Positions 52,134 to 60,952 of a stretch of DNA of 64,000 nucleotides are shown here, in pieces. Every line of letters starts with the position of its first letter. Position 1 is the first letter of the stretch. This DNA is from JAAZMA01 sp964564325 (GTDB lineage: Bacteria; Bacillota; Clostridia; Tissierellales; Tepidimicrobiaceae). A program made the translations under genes and the position numbers. The stretch spans positions 62,001 through 126,000 of the forward strand of contig CAZMBD010000001.1 in assembly GCA_964564325.1 (NCBI GenBank). The letters are read 5' to 3'. The notes under the pieces are model-generated. The model ran no database searches. It saw nothing but the letters and a program-made list of their open reading frames with translations, and was not told where the DNA came from.

Positions 52134-53332
52134 TCATTTAATAAACTTGCAATTTTATCCACAATCACCTTTGCCACTTGAGATTTATCCATTTTTGGAT
52201 ATTCCTTAATATTGCCACCTTTTTCAATAATGGTTACAATATTAGTATCAGATTTAAAGCCTGCTCCTTCTTTAGAAACATCATTTGCAACTATAAAATC
52301 AAAATTTTTATCCGCCAATTTTTTCCCTGCATATTCTAGTAGATTATCTGTTTCTGCTGCAAAACCAACTATTATTTGTTCTTGCTTTATTTTCCCAAAG
52401 TGTGCTGCAATATCTGGGTTTCTAACAAATTTTATATTTAATTCATCATTTGAATCTGCCTTTTTCTTTATTTTTGTACTAGAGGTCTTTTCTGGCCTAT
52501 AATCTGAAGGGGCTGCAGATTTTATTAATGCATCACAATTCTCAAAATTTTTTTTAACTGCATTAAACATTTCCTCTGTAGTATTTACTTTAATCAACTC
52601 TACATTTTTAGGTGGTTCAATTGAAGTAGGTCCAGATATCAATACGGTTTTAGCTCCTCTTTTCTGTGCTTCACTGGCTATACTATAACCCATCTTACCA
52701 CTAGAATGATTAGTAATATATCTTACTGGATCTATAGCTTCAATAGTAGGACCTGCAGTTACAACTATTTTTCTACCTTCCAAATCCTTTTCATAAAAAC
52801 TATCTACAATATATTGTAAAATATCTATAGGCTCTGCCATACGCCCTGGTCCATAAGTTCGACATGCCAACATTCCTGTTCCTGGTTCAATAAATTCATA
52901 TCCTAATTGTTCTAAATAAGATATGTTCTTCTGAACTATTGGATTTAAATACATATTAGTATTCATAGCTGGTGCCAATATAACTTTAGCTTTAGTAGCC
53001 ATTACCGTAGTAGTTAATAAATTATCCGCAATGCCATTTGCTATTTTTCCAATTATATTTGCAGTAGCAGGTGCAATTACAAACAAATCAGCTCGTTCTG
53101 CTAAAGAAATATGTTCCACATCATAATTTTTGGGTTCTCCAAACATATCCACATATACTGGATTTGAAGATAGAGTTTGAAATGTAAGCGGAGCAACAAA
53201 TTTAGTAGCTCCTTCTGTCATTATTACATCTACATTGGCATTTTGTTTCTTTAATCTACTAACTAAATCCACAACCTTATAAGCTGCAATTCCTCCAGTA
53301 ACTCCTAATACAATATTTTTATCTTTAAGCAT
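52121..53332 (-). CDS. coaBC: Bifunctional phosphopantothenoylcysteine decarboxylase / phosphopantothenate-cysteine ligase
   Basis: CoaBC carries out two consecutive steps of coenzyme A synthesis. The 403-residue protein has the flavin-dependent CoaC half (GVTGGIAAYKVVDLVSRLKK, active-site His in VEHISLAERADLF, APAMNTNMYLNP) and the CoaB half from about residue 190 (VTAGPTIEAIDPVRYITNHS, AAPSDYRPEKTSSTKIKK, GFAAETDNLLEYAGKKLADK). It follows rpoZ by 10 bases in the Bacillus gmk-rpoZ-coaBC-priA order. Confidence 0.98.
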   Translation of the reverse strand: MLKDKNIVLGVTGGIAAYKVVDLVSRLKKQNANVDVIMTEGATKFVAPLTFQTLSSNPVYVDMFGEPKNYDVEHISLAERADLFVIAPATANIIGKIANGIADNLLTTTVMATKAKVILAPAMNTNMYLNPIVQKNISYLEQLGYEFIEPGTGMLACRTYGPGRMAEPIDILQYIVDSFYEKDLEGRKIVVTAGPTIEAIDPVRYITNHSSGKMGYSIASEAQKRGAKTVLISGPTSIEPPKNVELIKVNTTEEMFNAVKKNFENCDALIKSAAPSDYRPEKTSSTKIKKKADSNDELNIKFVRNPDIAAHFGKIKQEQIIVGFAAETDNLLEYAGKKLADKNFDFIVANDVSKEGAGFKSDTNIVTIIEKGGNIKEYPKMDKSQVAKVIVDKIASLLNEKAR

Positions 53333-53342
53333 AAGAACACAC

Positions 53343-53552
53343 CTACTTTATTCCTCTAATATCTGGTCTATGATAGGTAATTTTTCCCTCTACTATCTCT
53401 TCTATAGCAATGCTTACAGGTTTAGTAGAATTAGTCTCAATTAAAGGTTTTGCCCCATCCACCAATTGCCTGGATCTTTTTGCAGCTAACATTACTAATG
53501 TGTATCTACTATCAGCTATATTTGAAAGTTGATTAATAGATGGATTATACAT
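53343..53552 (-). CDS. rpoZ: RNA polymerase omega subunit
   Basis: Omega aids folding of the beta-prime subunit. The 69-residue protein begins MYNPSINQLSNIADSRYTLV and has the conserved MLAAKRSRQLVDGAKPLIE and KPVSIAIEEIVEGKITY. I use ATG 53552, six bases after GAGGAGG; the in-frame TTG at 53567 lies within that site and overlaps gmk. It stands between gmk and coaBC. Confidence 0.96.
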   Translation of the reverse strand: MYNPSINQLSNIADSRYTLVMLAAKRSRQLVDGAKPLIETNSTKPVSIAIEEIVEGKITYHRPDIRGIK

Positions 53553-53563
53553 AGTATTCCTCC

Positions 53564-54166
53564 TCAATCAATAATTTTTTCCACAATATTATTATATCTT
53601 TTTACCTTTAATTTCTCTGCCTTTATAATTGCCTCAATTTTTTCTACTGCATCTAAAACTTCATCATTTACTACAAAATAATCATATTCATCTAAAAACT
53701 TTAGTTCTTCGAAAGCATTCCTGAGTCTAATGTTTATATCCTTTTCGCTTTCGGTACCTCTTTTTACTATTCGATTTTTAAGTTCTTCCATAGAAGGAGG
53801 CAATAAGAAAACAAAGACTCCTTCAGGATAAACTTTTTTAATCTGCAATGCACCTTGGACATCAATTTCTAAAATGACTATATTCCCCTTTTCTATTTCA
53901 TTTAATACAAAGTTTTTAGGCGTACCATAATGATGATTATGTACATTAGCATATTCTAAAAATTCCCCATTGTCTACCATTTTATTGAATTTATTTTTAT
54001 TTATAAAAAAGTAATTGACTCCATCTACTTCTCCTACCCGTGGTTTCCTAGTAGTAGCAGATATAGAAAATATTAAATCTTCATTTCTTTCTAAAAGTTT
54101 CTTGCAAACAGTACCCTTGCCAGAACCAGATGGCCCAGATACAACTAATAAAAAACCTTTTGACAT
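53564..54166 (-). CDS. gmk: Guanylate kinase
   Basis: Gmk phosphorylates GMP to GDP. The 200-residue protein shows the P-loop VVSGPSGSGKGTVCKKLLER, SISATTRKPRVGEVDGVNYF, the GMP-binding EYANVHNHHYGTPK and VILEIDVQGALQIK. ATG 54166 has GGAGAGGAA upstream. It is 13 bases after remA and 11 bases before rpoZ. Confidence 0.98.
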   Translation of the reverse strand: MSKGFLLVVSGPSGSGKGTVCKKLLERNEDLIFSISATTRKPRVGEVDGVNYFFINKNKFNKMVDNGEFLEYANVHNHHYGTPKNFVLNEIEKGNIVILEIDVQGALQIKKVYPEGVFVFLLPPSMEELKNRIVKRGTESEKDINIRLRNAFEELKFLDEYDYFVVNDEVLDAVEKIEAIIKAEKLKVKRYNNIVEKIID

Positions 54167-54179
54167 ATTATTCCTCTCC

Positions 54180-54446
54180 TTATTTTATATCTATAGAATC
54201 ACTTGTCTTGTTATTTAATCTTTGGGCTACTGTTTCAGGTTGTACAGCTGAAAGTATAATATGATCACTATCTGTAACTATAACTGCTCTAGTTCTTCTT
54301 CCATAGGTAGCATCTATTAATATTCCCTTATCCCTTGCTTCCTGAATCATTCTTTTAATAGGAGCAGATTCTGGGCTTACAATAGCAATAATTCTATTTG
54401 CAGATACAATATTTCCAAATCCTATATTAATTAATTTTATAGACAT
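54180..54446 (-). CDS. remA: Extracellular matrix regulatory protein RemA (DUF370)
   Basis: RemA is a DNA-binding activator of biofilm matrix and osmoprotection genes in Bacillus. The 88-residue protein has the family sequence IGFGNIVSANRIIAIVSPES, APIKRMIQEARDKGILIDAT and YGRRTRAVIVTDSDHIILSA. The gene order yicC-remA-gmk-rpoZ is conserved across Firmicutes. Its targets here are unknown. Confidence 0.96.
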   Translation of the reverse strand: MSIKLINIGFGNIVSANRIIAIVSPESAPIKRMIQEARDKGILIDATYGRRTRAVIVTDSDHIILSAVQPETVAQRLNNKTSDSIDIK

Positions 54447-54462
54447 AATTATTCCTCCTCTG

Positions 54463-55344
54463 TTATTCTACATTTTGAACTTGTTCTCTTATCTTTTCTA
54501 TTTCAGATTTAATATTTACAACACAATTGGATATAATTAAGTCCTCCGATTTGGAACCAATTGTGTTTATTTCTCTATTCATTTCTTGTAATATAAAGTC
54601 AAGTTTTCGACCTACTGGCTCACTTTCATTTAAGCTATCCAAAAATTGATCATTATGAGATCTTAATCTTACTATTTCCTCATTAATATCTGACCTATCT
54701 GCAAAAAAGGCAATTTCATAATTCAATCTATCATCGTCTATATTTAGTTCCTCATCTAGTAGCTCTTTAATTCTAAGCTTAAGTTTTTCTTTATATTCTA
54801 TCACTACTAGTGGTGCTCTATTTTCAATTTCAATTAAATTGTTTTCAATTTTTAAAATCTTACTCTTCATATCTTCCTTTAACATTAAGCCTTCTTTTAT
54901 TCTCATATCCATTACATTATTCAACGCAATTTCTAAACTAGGCTCTAGACATTTCCAAATAATATCTTCTTCCATTTTTTTTCTTTCCTTTTTAATTATT
55001 TCTGGAAGAACTAGCATATGACTTAACTTTACCTCATCTACAATATTTAATTCACTCATCATCCTATCTAATTCAGATTTATAAGCTCTTGCCAAAGGCA
55101 TATCTACTACTATGTCTAAATTAGATTCATTTATATATTCTAGACATATATATACTTCTACCCTTCCTCTACTTATTTTTTCTTTTATTAAAGACTTAAT
55201 ATTTTCTTCTAAATAACTTAGGTGCTTTGGCATCCTTACCACAATATCATTATATCTATGATTAACAGTTTTAATTTCTACATTAAAATTGTGGATACCA
55301 TCTTCATTTTCACCTCTCCCAAATCCAGTCATACTCTTCAACAT
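54463..55344 (-). CDS. yicC: YicC-family endoribonuclease
   Basis: YicC-family proteins are endoribonucleases or RNA-decay adaptors. The 293-residue protein begins MLKSMTGFGRGE and ends with the DUF1732 motif RKLDFILQEMNREINTIGSK and the ISNCVVNIKSEIEKIREQVQ tail. I use ATG 55344: the stretch AGGAGATGAT lies seven bases upstream, and starts further up lack a site. The gene heads the minus-strand run yicC-remA-gmk-rpoZ-coaBC and is divergent from rqcH. Confidence 0.94.
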   Translation of the reverse strand: MLKSMTGFGRGENEDGIHNFNVEIKTVNHRYNDIVVRMPKHLSYLEENIKSLIKEKISRGRVEVYICLEYINESNLDIVVDMPLARAYKSELDRMMSELNIVDEVKLSHMLVLPEIIKKERKKMEEDIIWKCLEPSLEIALNNVMDMRIKEGLMLKEDMKSKILKIENNLIEIENRAPLVVIEYKEKLKLRIKELLDEELNIDDDRLNYEIAFFADRSDINEEIVRLRSHNDQFLDSLNESEPVGRKLDFILQEMNREINTIGSKSEDLIISNCVVNIKSEIEKIREQVQNVE

Positions 55345-55444
55345 AGATTTAATCATCTCCTGAAATTTATACTCATCTATCATAAATAATAATACCAGAT
55401 TATTTATTACTGTCAATCAAATATATCATATTTTTAAATTTAAT

Positions 55445-55472
55445 TTGTATATATCTATTAAAATGGTATAAT
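55445..55472 (+). promoter_or_regulatory. Promoter of rqcH
   Basis: TTGTAT (55445-55450) and TATAAT (55467-55472) are 16 bases apart on plus, with TGG before the -10 (extended -10). It is 30 bases before rqcH, in the 158-base gap to yicC. No clear yicC promoter was picked out in the same gap. Confidence 0.65.
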
Positions 55473-55502
55473 TTTAGTATCAAGTTTTTTGGAGGAATAG
55501 AA

Positions 55503-57275
55503 ATGTCATTAGATGGAATAGTCGTAAATGCAATTGTAGAAGAATTGAATAAAAAATTATTAGGTGGAAGAGTAGATAAAATTTATCAACAAGAAAAAGA
55601 TGAAATTTTAATAAACATATACAATAAAGGAACTAATCATAAACTTATTATATCTAGTAGTAGTAATAATCCTAGAATTCATCTTACAGATCATAACAAA
55701 CCTAATCCCTCTAATCCGCCAATGTTTTGTATGCTACTTAGAAAACATTTATCTGGAGGAAAAATATTAAATATTAGCCAACTTTCTATGGATAGAATTA
55801 TATTTATAGATATTAGTTCGTTGGATGAATTAGGGAGGACTAGCGAAAAAAGATTAATAATAGAGATTATGGGAAGACATAGTAATATAATATTAATAGA
55901 TAAATCTTCTCTTAAAATCATCGATTCTATAAAAAGAGTGTCACATGAGATTAGCAGAGTTCGTCAAGTTTTACCAGGATTAAAATATAATTATCCTCCA
56001 TCTGATAATAAAATTAATCCACTAGAATTTAATGAAAAAGAATTCTATACATTATTGGAAAATTCCAATGCTAATACGCCAATATTTAAATTCTTTTATA
56101 CTAATTATATGGGAATAAGCCCTTTAATTGGAAAGGAAATATGTTTTAATTCTGATATAGATATTAAAAGACCTATTGGCTCCTTAGATACAATAGAAAA
56201 AGAAACACTATGTAATTCATTCCTTGAAATTATTAATAAAATAAAGAAAAAGGACTATAGTCCAGTGTTAATTAAAGATAATTATAGTAATAATTACCTT
56301 GCTTTTCATGCATTAGATATTCAACAATTTGGAAATAAAAACAAAGTATATATAGACTCTATTTCTAATATCTTAAATAAGTATTACTATAAAAACGATA
56401 TGATAGATAGAGTAAACCAAAAAGCTCAAGGAATGACAAAATCAATACAAACTAAATTAGAACGTTCTCAAAATAAATTAGCTAAACAAAAGCAGGAGTT
56501 ATTAGAAGCTAAAGATAGAGAAAAATATAAAATCTATGGAGATTTATTATCTGCTAATTTATATAATATAGAAAAAGGAGCTACTAAAGTCCAAGTAGAG
56601 AACTTCTATACTGAAAATATGGAAAAAATAATAATACCCTTGAATCCAAAATATACAGCTGCTCAAAATACCCAAAGGTATTATAAAAAATATGCGAAAT
56701 TGAAAAATGCCCACTTATTATTATCTAAGCAAGTGTTAGAAACTAGTGAGGAAATAGATTATTTAGAAAATGTGTTAAATAGTATAGAAAATTGCACGGA
56801 AATATCAGAACTAGATGAAATAAAAGATGAATTGATAAAAGAAGGGTATTTGAAAAGTAATAGAAAATATAAAAATAAACCCAAAACTAAAACTAAACCC
56901 CTTCACTATATATCTTCAGAAGGTATTCATATTTATGTAGGAAAAAACAATAGACAAAATGATTATCTTACTTTAAAATTTGCTCACAAAGAAGATATAT
57001 GGCTACATGTACAAAAAATGCCTGGCAGTCATGTGATTATAAAAAAAGAAAATAAAGATATTTCAAATACTACCTTAGAAGAAGCTGCAATTTTAGCTGC
57101 ATTTTATAGTAAAGGTAAAAACTCTACAAATGTACCAGTAGATTATACTGAAAAGAAAAATGTAAAAAAACCCAAAAATGCTAAAACTGGCATGGTTATC
57201 TATGAAAATTTTAATACAATTTTTATAACTCCTAGCAAAGAAAAAATTCAAAATATAAGGAAAGTAGAGGATTAA
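55503..57275 (+). CDS. rqcH: Ribosome quality control protein RqcH (NFACT family)
   Basis: RqcH binds stalled 50S-peptidyl-tRNA complexes and adds alanine tails that mark the peptide for decay; older names are FbpA and fibronectin-binding protein. The 590-residue protein has an NFACT-N domain (LDGIVVNAIVEELNKKLLGG, FCMLLRKHLSGGKI), a middle coiled coil (about 300-420) and a C-terminal NFACT-R domain (SSEGIHIYVGKNNRQNDYLT, HVQKMPGSHVII). ATG 55503 has GGAGG upstream. It is a single plus-strand gene ending in a terminator shared with pyrR. Confidence 0.95.
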   Translation: MSLDGIVVNAIVEELNKKLLGGRVDKIYQQEKDEILINIYNKGTNHKLIISSSSNNPRIHLTDHNKPNPSNPPMFCMLLRKHLSGGKILNISQLSMDRIIFIDISSLDELGRTSEKRLIIEIMGRHSNIILIDKSSLKIIDSIKRVSHEISRVRQVLPGLKYNYPPSDNKINPLEFNEKEFYTLLENSNANTPIFKFFYTNYMGISPLIGKEICFNSDIDIKRPIGSLDTIEKETLCNSFLEIINKIKKKDYSPVLIKDNYSNNYLAFHALDIQQFGNKNKVYIDSISNILNKYYYKNDMIDRVNQKAQGMTKSIQTKLERSQNKLAKQKQELLEAKDREKYKIYGDLLSANLYNIEKGATKVQVENFYTENMEKIIIPLNPKYTAAQNTQRYYKKYAKLKNAHLLLSKQVLETSEEIDYLENVLNSIENCTEISELDEIKDELIKEGYLKSNRKYKNKPKTKTKPLHYISSEGIHIYVGKNNRQNDYLTLKFAHKEDIWLHVQKMPGSHVIIKKENKDISNTTLEEAAILAAFYSKGKNSTNVPVDYTEKKNVKKPKNAKTGMVIYENFNTIFITPSKEKIQNIRKVED

Positions 57276-57290
57276 TCCTCTACTTTTTTT
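57264..57290. terminator. Shared bidirectional terminator of rqcH and pyrR
   Basis: GTAGAGGATTAATCCTCTAC (57264-57283) is a perfect palindrome followed on plus by seven T. It contains the rqcH stop (57273-57275) and the pyrR stop (57280-57282), so both genes end inside it. On minus it is followed by TTTCCTTATATTT, a weaker tract. Confidence 0.88.
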
Positions 57291-57819
57291 CCCTAATTAC
57301 AACTTGATCTATATTGTCAACTTCTATAAAATTCACACTTACTATTTCAGATCTAGCTGTAGGAACATTTTTCCCAATATAATCTGGCCTTATAGGAAGT
57401 TCCCTATGCCCCCTATCTATAAGAACAGCTAATTGAACCTTAGAGGGTCTACCCATATCTACTAAAGCATCTAATGCTGCTCTAACAGTTCTACCTGTAA
57501 ATATTACATCATCTACTAAAACTACTATTTTGTTATTAATATCAGTTTTAATATTTTTATCCTTCACTATTGGTCCTTCATGTATTTCAGTTAAATCATC
57601 CCTATATAATGTAATATCTAAAGACAATACTGGTGGCCTTTCTCCTTCAATTTCATATATTTTATCTGCCAATCTATTAGCAAAAGGCAAACCCCTAGTC
57701 CTAATTCCAACTAAAATTATGTTTTTTATACCTTTATTTCTTTCAAGAATTTCATTGGCAATTCTAGTAATTGCTCTCTGCATAGCCTTTTCATCTAAAA
57801 TAATTGCCTTAGTTTTCAA
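57280..57819 (-). CDS. pyrR: PyrR: pyr operon RNA-binding attenuator / uracil phosphoribosyltransferase
   Basis: PyrR binds pyr mRNA in response to UMP and causes attenuation; it also has UPRTase activity. The protein shows AIILDEKAMQRAITRIANEI, VGIRTRGLPFANRLADKI and the PRPP loop VVLVDDVIFTGRTVRAALDA. I use TTG 57819, giving M-K-T-K-A-I-I-L-D-E (179 residues), which fits the Bacillus N-terminus, six bases after AGGTG. The in-frame GTG at 57828 is in that site. No pyr biosynthesis genes are nearby. Confidence 0.96.
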   Translation of the reverse strand: MKTKAIILDEKAMQRAITRIANEILERNKGIKNIILVGIRTRGLPFANRLADKIYEIEGERPPVLSLDITLYRDDLTEIHEGPIVKDKNIKTDINNKIVVLVDDVIFTGRTVRAALDALVDMGRPSKVQLAVLIDRGHRELPIRPDYIGKNVPTARSEIVSVNFIEVDNIDQVVIREKK

Positions 57820-57828
57820 TTTTATCAC

Positions 57829-58746
57829 CTACCAATTTCTTTTTTCAAGTATTTGAATTATATTAGTAAAATTCTCTGGAAATTCAGTTTCAAACTCTAA
57901 ATGTTTTTTATTTTTCGGATGATAGAAACCAATCTTTTTCGCATGCAATAATTGGCTATCTAGATTAAATTCATTTTTTTTATTGGAGTATACCATATCT
58001 CCTACTATAGGATGTCCTAAATAAGACATATGTACCCTAATTTGATGGGTTCGCCCTGTTTGCAAAGATAATTCCAATAGACTATAGTCCGTAAACTCTC
58101 TAAGAACCTTATAATCCGTTATAGCCTCTTTGCTATTTTCATATATAACTGTCATCTTCTTTCTATTGGCTGGATCCCTGCCTATGGGAGCATTAATAGT
58201 AGCCTCTTTAATATCTAATTGTCCATGAACTAATGCAATATATATTCTTTTTACCTCTCGTAATTTAAACTGCTCTATTAAATTTCTATAGGATTCCTGA
58301 TTTTTTGCAATTACGAGTATCCCTGAAGTATCCTTATCCAATCTGTGAACTATTCCAGGCCTTATTGCATCACCAACACAAGATAAGTTCTCGTCATAAT
58401 ATAAAAGTGCATTTACTAATGTACCAGATGTATTATTTAGTGTAGGATGTATTACCATTCCTTTAGGTTTATTTATGACTAAAATATCACTATCTTCGAA
58501 TATAATATCTATTGGTATATTTTCAGGTACTATTTCTAAAGTTTCCTCTTTAGGTAATTTAATTTGTATTAAATCTCCATATTTTACTATGTATCTAGGC
58601 TTAACTACTTCTTCATTAACTAATACTAGTTTATCTTTAATTAATTTACTTATATAAGTTCTAGATTTATCCTTAAGAATTTTACTTATATAATAATCTA
58701 ACCTTTCATCAATATCATCTTCTACATAAATCTCTATTAAATCCAT
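57829..58746 (-). CDS. RluD-family 23S rRNA pseudouridine synthase
   Basis: This protein isomerises uridines in 23S rRNA; the family is RluA/RluD and the Bacillus ortholog by position is ylyB. The 305-residue protein has an N-terminal S4 domain (RTYISKLIKDKLVLVNEEVV), catalytic HRLDKDTSGILVIAKN and LQTGRTHQIRVHMSYLGHPI. ATG 58746 follows lspA by 9 bases, and its TAG ends next to the pyrR region. Confidence 0.95.
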   Translation of the reverse strand: MDLIEIYVEDDIDERLDYYISKILKDKSRTYISKLIKDKLVLVNEEVVKPRYIVKYGDLIQIKLPKEETLEIVPENIPIDIIFEDSDILVINKPKGMVIHPTLNNTSGTLVNALLYYDENLSCVGDAIRPGIVHRLDKDTSGILVIAKNQESYRNLIEQFKLREVKRIYIALVHGQLDIKEATINAPIGRDPANRKKMTVIYENSKEAITDYKVLREFTDYSLLELSLQTGRTHQIRVHMSYLGHPIVGDMVYSNKKNEFNLDSQLLHAKKIGFYHPKNKKHLEFETEFPENFTNIIQILEKRNW

Positions 58747-58755
58747 TCCAACCTC

Positions 58756-59211
58756 CTAAAGCTCATATCTATTTAAAGATACCATAAGAATAATTAAAAA
58801 AGTTCCAACTACAATAAACATATCTGCAACATTAAATACTGGAAAACTATAATTCTTCCCAAATTTTACAGATATAAAATCTATTACATAGGATAATCTA
58901 ATTCTATCAATAAAATTTCCAATAGTTCCCCCTAAAAGCATTACCAATGCCAAATTCATTAAATTATTAAATTTGTGGAAATACTTAAATAAGGTAATAG
59001 TAATTCCAGCTATTACTATAGTGGTAATTATAATAAAAAATATTTTTTTGTTTTGTAATATACCGAAAGCAGCACCATAATTCTCCACATATTCTAATTG
59101 AAAAAAATTTTTGATTAAAATATAGGGATTTTGTCCTTTTAGATGTTTCACAGCCAAATACTTAGTAATTTGATCCAGTACTACAATTATTGATACAATT
59201 AGTAAAAACAA
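58756..59211 (-). CDS. lspA: Lipoprotein signal peptidase (LspA)
   Basis: LspA cuts signal peptides from prolipoproteins. The protein has four membrane helices and the catalytic motifs NYGAAFGI, GGTIGNFIDRIRLSYVIDFI and FPVFNVADMFIVVG with the two Asp. The start is probably TTG 59211 (151 residues), with GAGGGGG seven bases upstream; ATG 59229 would add six basic residues but has no ribosome site. It heads lspA-rluD-pyrR with its own promoter. Confidence 0.95.
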   Translation of the reverse strand: MFLLIVSIIVVLDQITKYLAVKHLKGQNPYILIKNFFQLEYVENYGAAFGILQNKKIFFIIITTIVIAGITITLFKYFHKFNNLMNLALVMLLGGTIGNFIDRIRLSYVIDFISVKFGKNYSFPVFNVADMFIVVGTFLIILMVSLNRYEL

Positions 59212-59245
59212 TTTCTTTCCCCCTCGCATATTCTATTATAATCAT

Positions 59246-59274
59246 ATTCTAAATGATAATTAGATATAATACAA
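59246..59274 (-). promoter_or_regulatory. Promoter of lspA-rluD-pyrR
   Basis: TTGTAT (59269-59274) and TAGAAT (59246-59251) are 17 bases apart on the minus strand, just downstream of the ylyA terminator and about 35 bases before the lspA start. Confidence 0.6.
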
Positions 59275-59282
59275 CAGTATTA

Positions 59283-59322
59283 TAAGAAAACTGCTCTAAT
59301 AAAAAACTCAATTAGAGCAGTT
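59283..59322 (-). terminator. Terminator of the YlyA-like gene
   Basis: AACTGCTCTAAT (59289-59300) pairs perfectly with ATTAGAGCAGTT (59311-59322), followed on minus by TTTTCTTAT. It begins five bases past the stop of the DksA-type gene. Confidence 0.85.
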
Positions 59323-59326
59323 AACA

Positions 59327-59941
59327 TTATTTATTAGTATCATCATAATATTCTTGAGATATTTTTTCTACATCCTCTACAGCACCTATTTCTTCATCAT
59401 CAAACACACCTATATCATCTCCAGTAGAAAAAGAAGGGTCATTATTTATTTGATTATATCTGGCCACTGCTTGATAGCTATCTTCTCTGTCAAATTGAAT
59501 TCCTTCTTTAATATTTTCTTTAAAGTTTTCTAATACATCTTCTTCCTCTGGTCTAAAATTTCTTTTTTTATCTAAAGAAATTTTTTTATTAGAACAATCA
59601 ATGCATAATTTTGTATATGGAATTAGCCTTAGTCTTTCATCATCTATTTCCTTCCCACATGATATACAAAATCCATAATCTCCAGATTGCAAATCTTTTT
59701 CAGAAATTTCTATTTCATATAATGTATCTTCTAATTTATTTATAAGACCCTTATCTTGTTCCATCATAAACATATCAGTACCTAAATCTGCTGGATGATT
59801 GTCATAGGAAGATAGCTCTGTAGAATATTCTTCTATAAAACCTGAGCTTTCAGGATTTTTTATTTTTTCTAGCAAATCTATATTTTTTTTCTTTTCTTCT
59901 AATAATCTACTTTTAAAAAAGATTTTCTTTTTTTGATCCAT
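59327..59941 (-). CDS. DksA/TraR-type zinc-finger protein (YlyA/YteA family)
   Basis: The 204-residue protein has an N-terminal helical region and a DksA-type finger GFCISCGKEIDDERLRLIPY followed by TKLCIDCSNK, then an acidic tail with FSTGDDIGVFDDEEIGAVED. In Bacillus the gene before lspA is ylyA, a DksA-like modulator of sigma-G transcription in spores; position and fold support the same family here. It is monocistronic, with a terminator after it. Confidence 0.88.
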   Translation of the reverse strand: MDQKKKIFFKSRLLEEKKKNIDLLEKIKNPESSGFIEEYSTELSSYDNHPADLGTDMFMMEQDKGLINKLEDTLYEIEISEKDLQSGDYGFCISCGKEIDDERLRLIPYTKLCIDCSNKKISLDKKRNFRPEEEDVLENFKENIKEGIQFDREDSYQAVARYNQINNDPSFSTGDDIGVFDDEEIGAVEDVEKISQEYYDDTNK

Positions 59942-60065
59942 ATATTCCCTCCTTATATCTAAAAGAATTTTGTTTTAATTTACCCATATGTTTTTTTATA
60001 ATTCATGGAAATATATGAATATGTATCATTTATGATAAGGTTACATATGATATGTATTGACTTAT
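59942..60065. other. Intergenic region upstream of the YlyA-like gene
   Basis: This 124-base gap holds a GGAGGG ribosome site (59944-59949) and one weak promoter candidate on minus, TTATCA-17-TATATT (about 60009-60037). A short palindrome TATCATTTATGATA lies at about 60026-60039. No sigma-G or sigma-F element was evident to the eye. Confidence 0.3.
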
Positions 60066-60106
60066 AAAAAAGCCCTTTATCTTATATACTAGATAAAAGG
60101 CTTTTT
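60066..60106 (-). terminator. Terminator of aroF
   Basis: A 16-bp stem (60067-60082 with 60091-60106, one G-U in the minus-strand RNA) starts at the aroF stop and ends in six T. It isolates aroF from the YlyA-like gene. Confidence 0.92.
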
Positions 60107-60107
60107 A

Positions 60108-60860
60108 CTATTTTATTTCTAAAAATAGTTTTTCAAACTCTTTAAAATTTAAAGATTGCTCACCATCTGATAATGCAGTATCTGGACTCGGATGAATTTC
60201 TATCATAACTCCATTAGCTCCTAGTGCCATTGCAGCCTTTGTAGCTGGAAGAATTAATTCTCTTCTCCCTGTGCCATGACTCGGGTCTACTATAATTGGA
60301 TATTTGGTCCTTTCCTTAATTATAGGTACACTCATTAAATCTAAAACATTCCTTGTATAGTTATCGAAACCCCTAATACCCCTTTCACAAAATATTATTT
60401 TTTCATTTCCACCTAATTCTATATATTCAGAAGCCTTTATCCACTCTTCAATAGTTGCACTCATTCCTCTTTTCAATAATATAGGCTTATCTATTTTACC
60501 AATTTCCTTTAATAATGGGTAATTGTACATATTTCTTGAACCTATTTGATAAATATCAATATAATCATAAGCAATATCAATATCCCTTGGGTCCATTATT
60601 TCAGATACTATTTTAAATTTATACTTATTTTTAATTTCTTTTAATATCTTAAGCCCATCTATACCCAATCCTTGAAATGATTCAGGATCTGTTCTAGGTT
60701 TAAATGCCCCACCTCTTAAAAATTTTACCCCTAGTTTTTCTAAAAAACTTCCTATATGTTCCATTTGTTTTAAACTTTCAACTGAACACGGTCCAGCAAT
60801 AATGGTGAATTCATCTCCTCCAATATATAAATCTTCATCTATTTTAATTTTATTTACCAT
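60108..60860 (-). CDS. aroF: 3-deoxy-7-phosphoheptulonate (DAHP) synthase
   Basis: DAHP synthase joins phosphoenolpyruvate and erythrose 4-phosphate, the first step of aromatic amino acid synthesis. The 250-residue protein is the short type I-beta form without an ACT or chorismate mutase domain. It shows IAGPCSVESLKQMEHI, GGAFKPRTDPESFQGLG, LLKRGMSATIEEWI and IIVDPSHGTGRRELILPATK. It has its own promoter and terminator and stands where ileS lies in Bacillus. Confidence 0.96.
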   Translation of the reverse strand: MVNKIKIDEDLYIGGDEFTIIAGPCSVESLKQMEHIGSFLEKLGVKFLRGGAFKPRTDPESFQGLGIDGLKILKEIKNKYKFKIVSEIMDPRDIDIAYDYIDIYQIGSRNMYNYPLLKEIGKIDKPILLKRGMSATIEEWIKASEYIELGGNEKIIFCERGIRGFDNYTRNVLDLMSVPIIKERTKYPIIVDPSHGTGRRELILPATKAAMALGANGVMIEIHPSPDTALSDGEQSLNFKEFEKLFLEIK

Positions 60861-60923
60861 AAGTATTCCTCCACTGTTTCAGAATAGTCCCCTTTTCTAT
60901 TTTTTTAATTTTCTTCATATTTA

Positions 60924-60952
60924 ATCATAATTTAATCAACTTTTTATGTCAA
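60924..60952 (-). promoter_or_regulatory. Sigma-A promoter of aroF
   Basis: TTGACA (60947-60952) and TATGAT (60924-60929) are 17 bases apart on the minus strand. The -35 lies in the U-tract of the divIVA terminator. A leader of about 55 bases follows, with no T-box or obvious attenuator. Confidence 0.78.

Noticed and set aside
60861..60923. aroF leader as a possible T-box or attenuator
   Set aside because: The leader is only about 55 bases and lacks the T-box AGGGTGGNACCGCG motif and any terminator stem.
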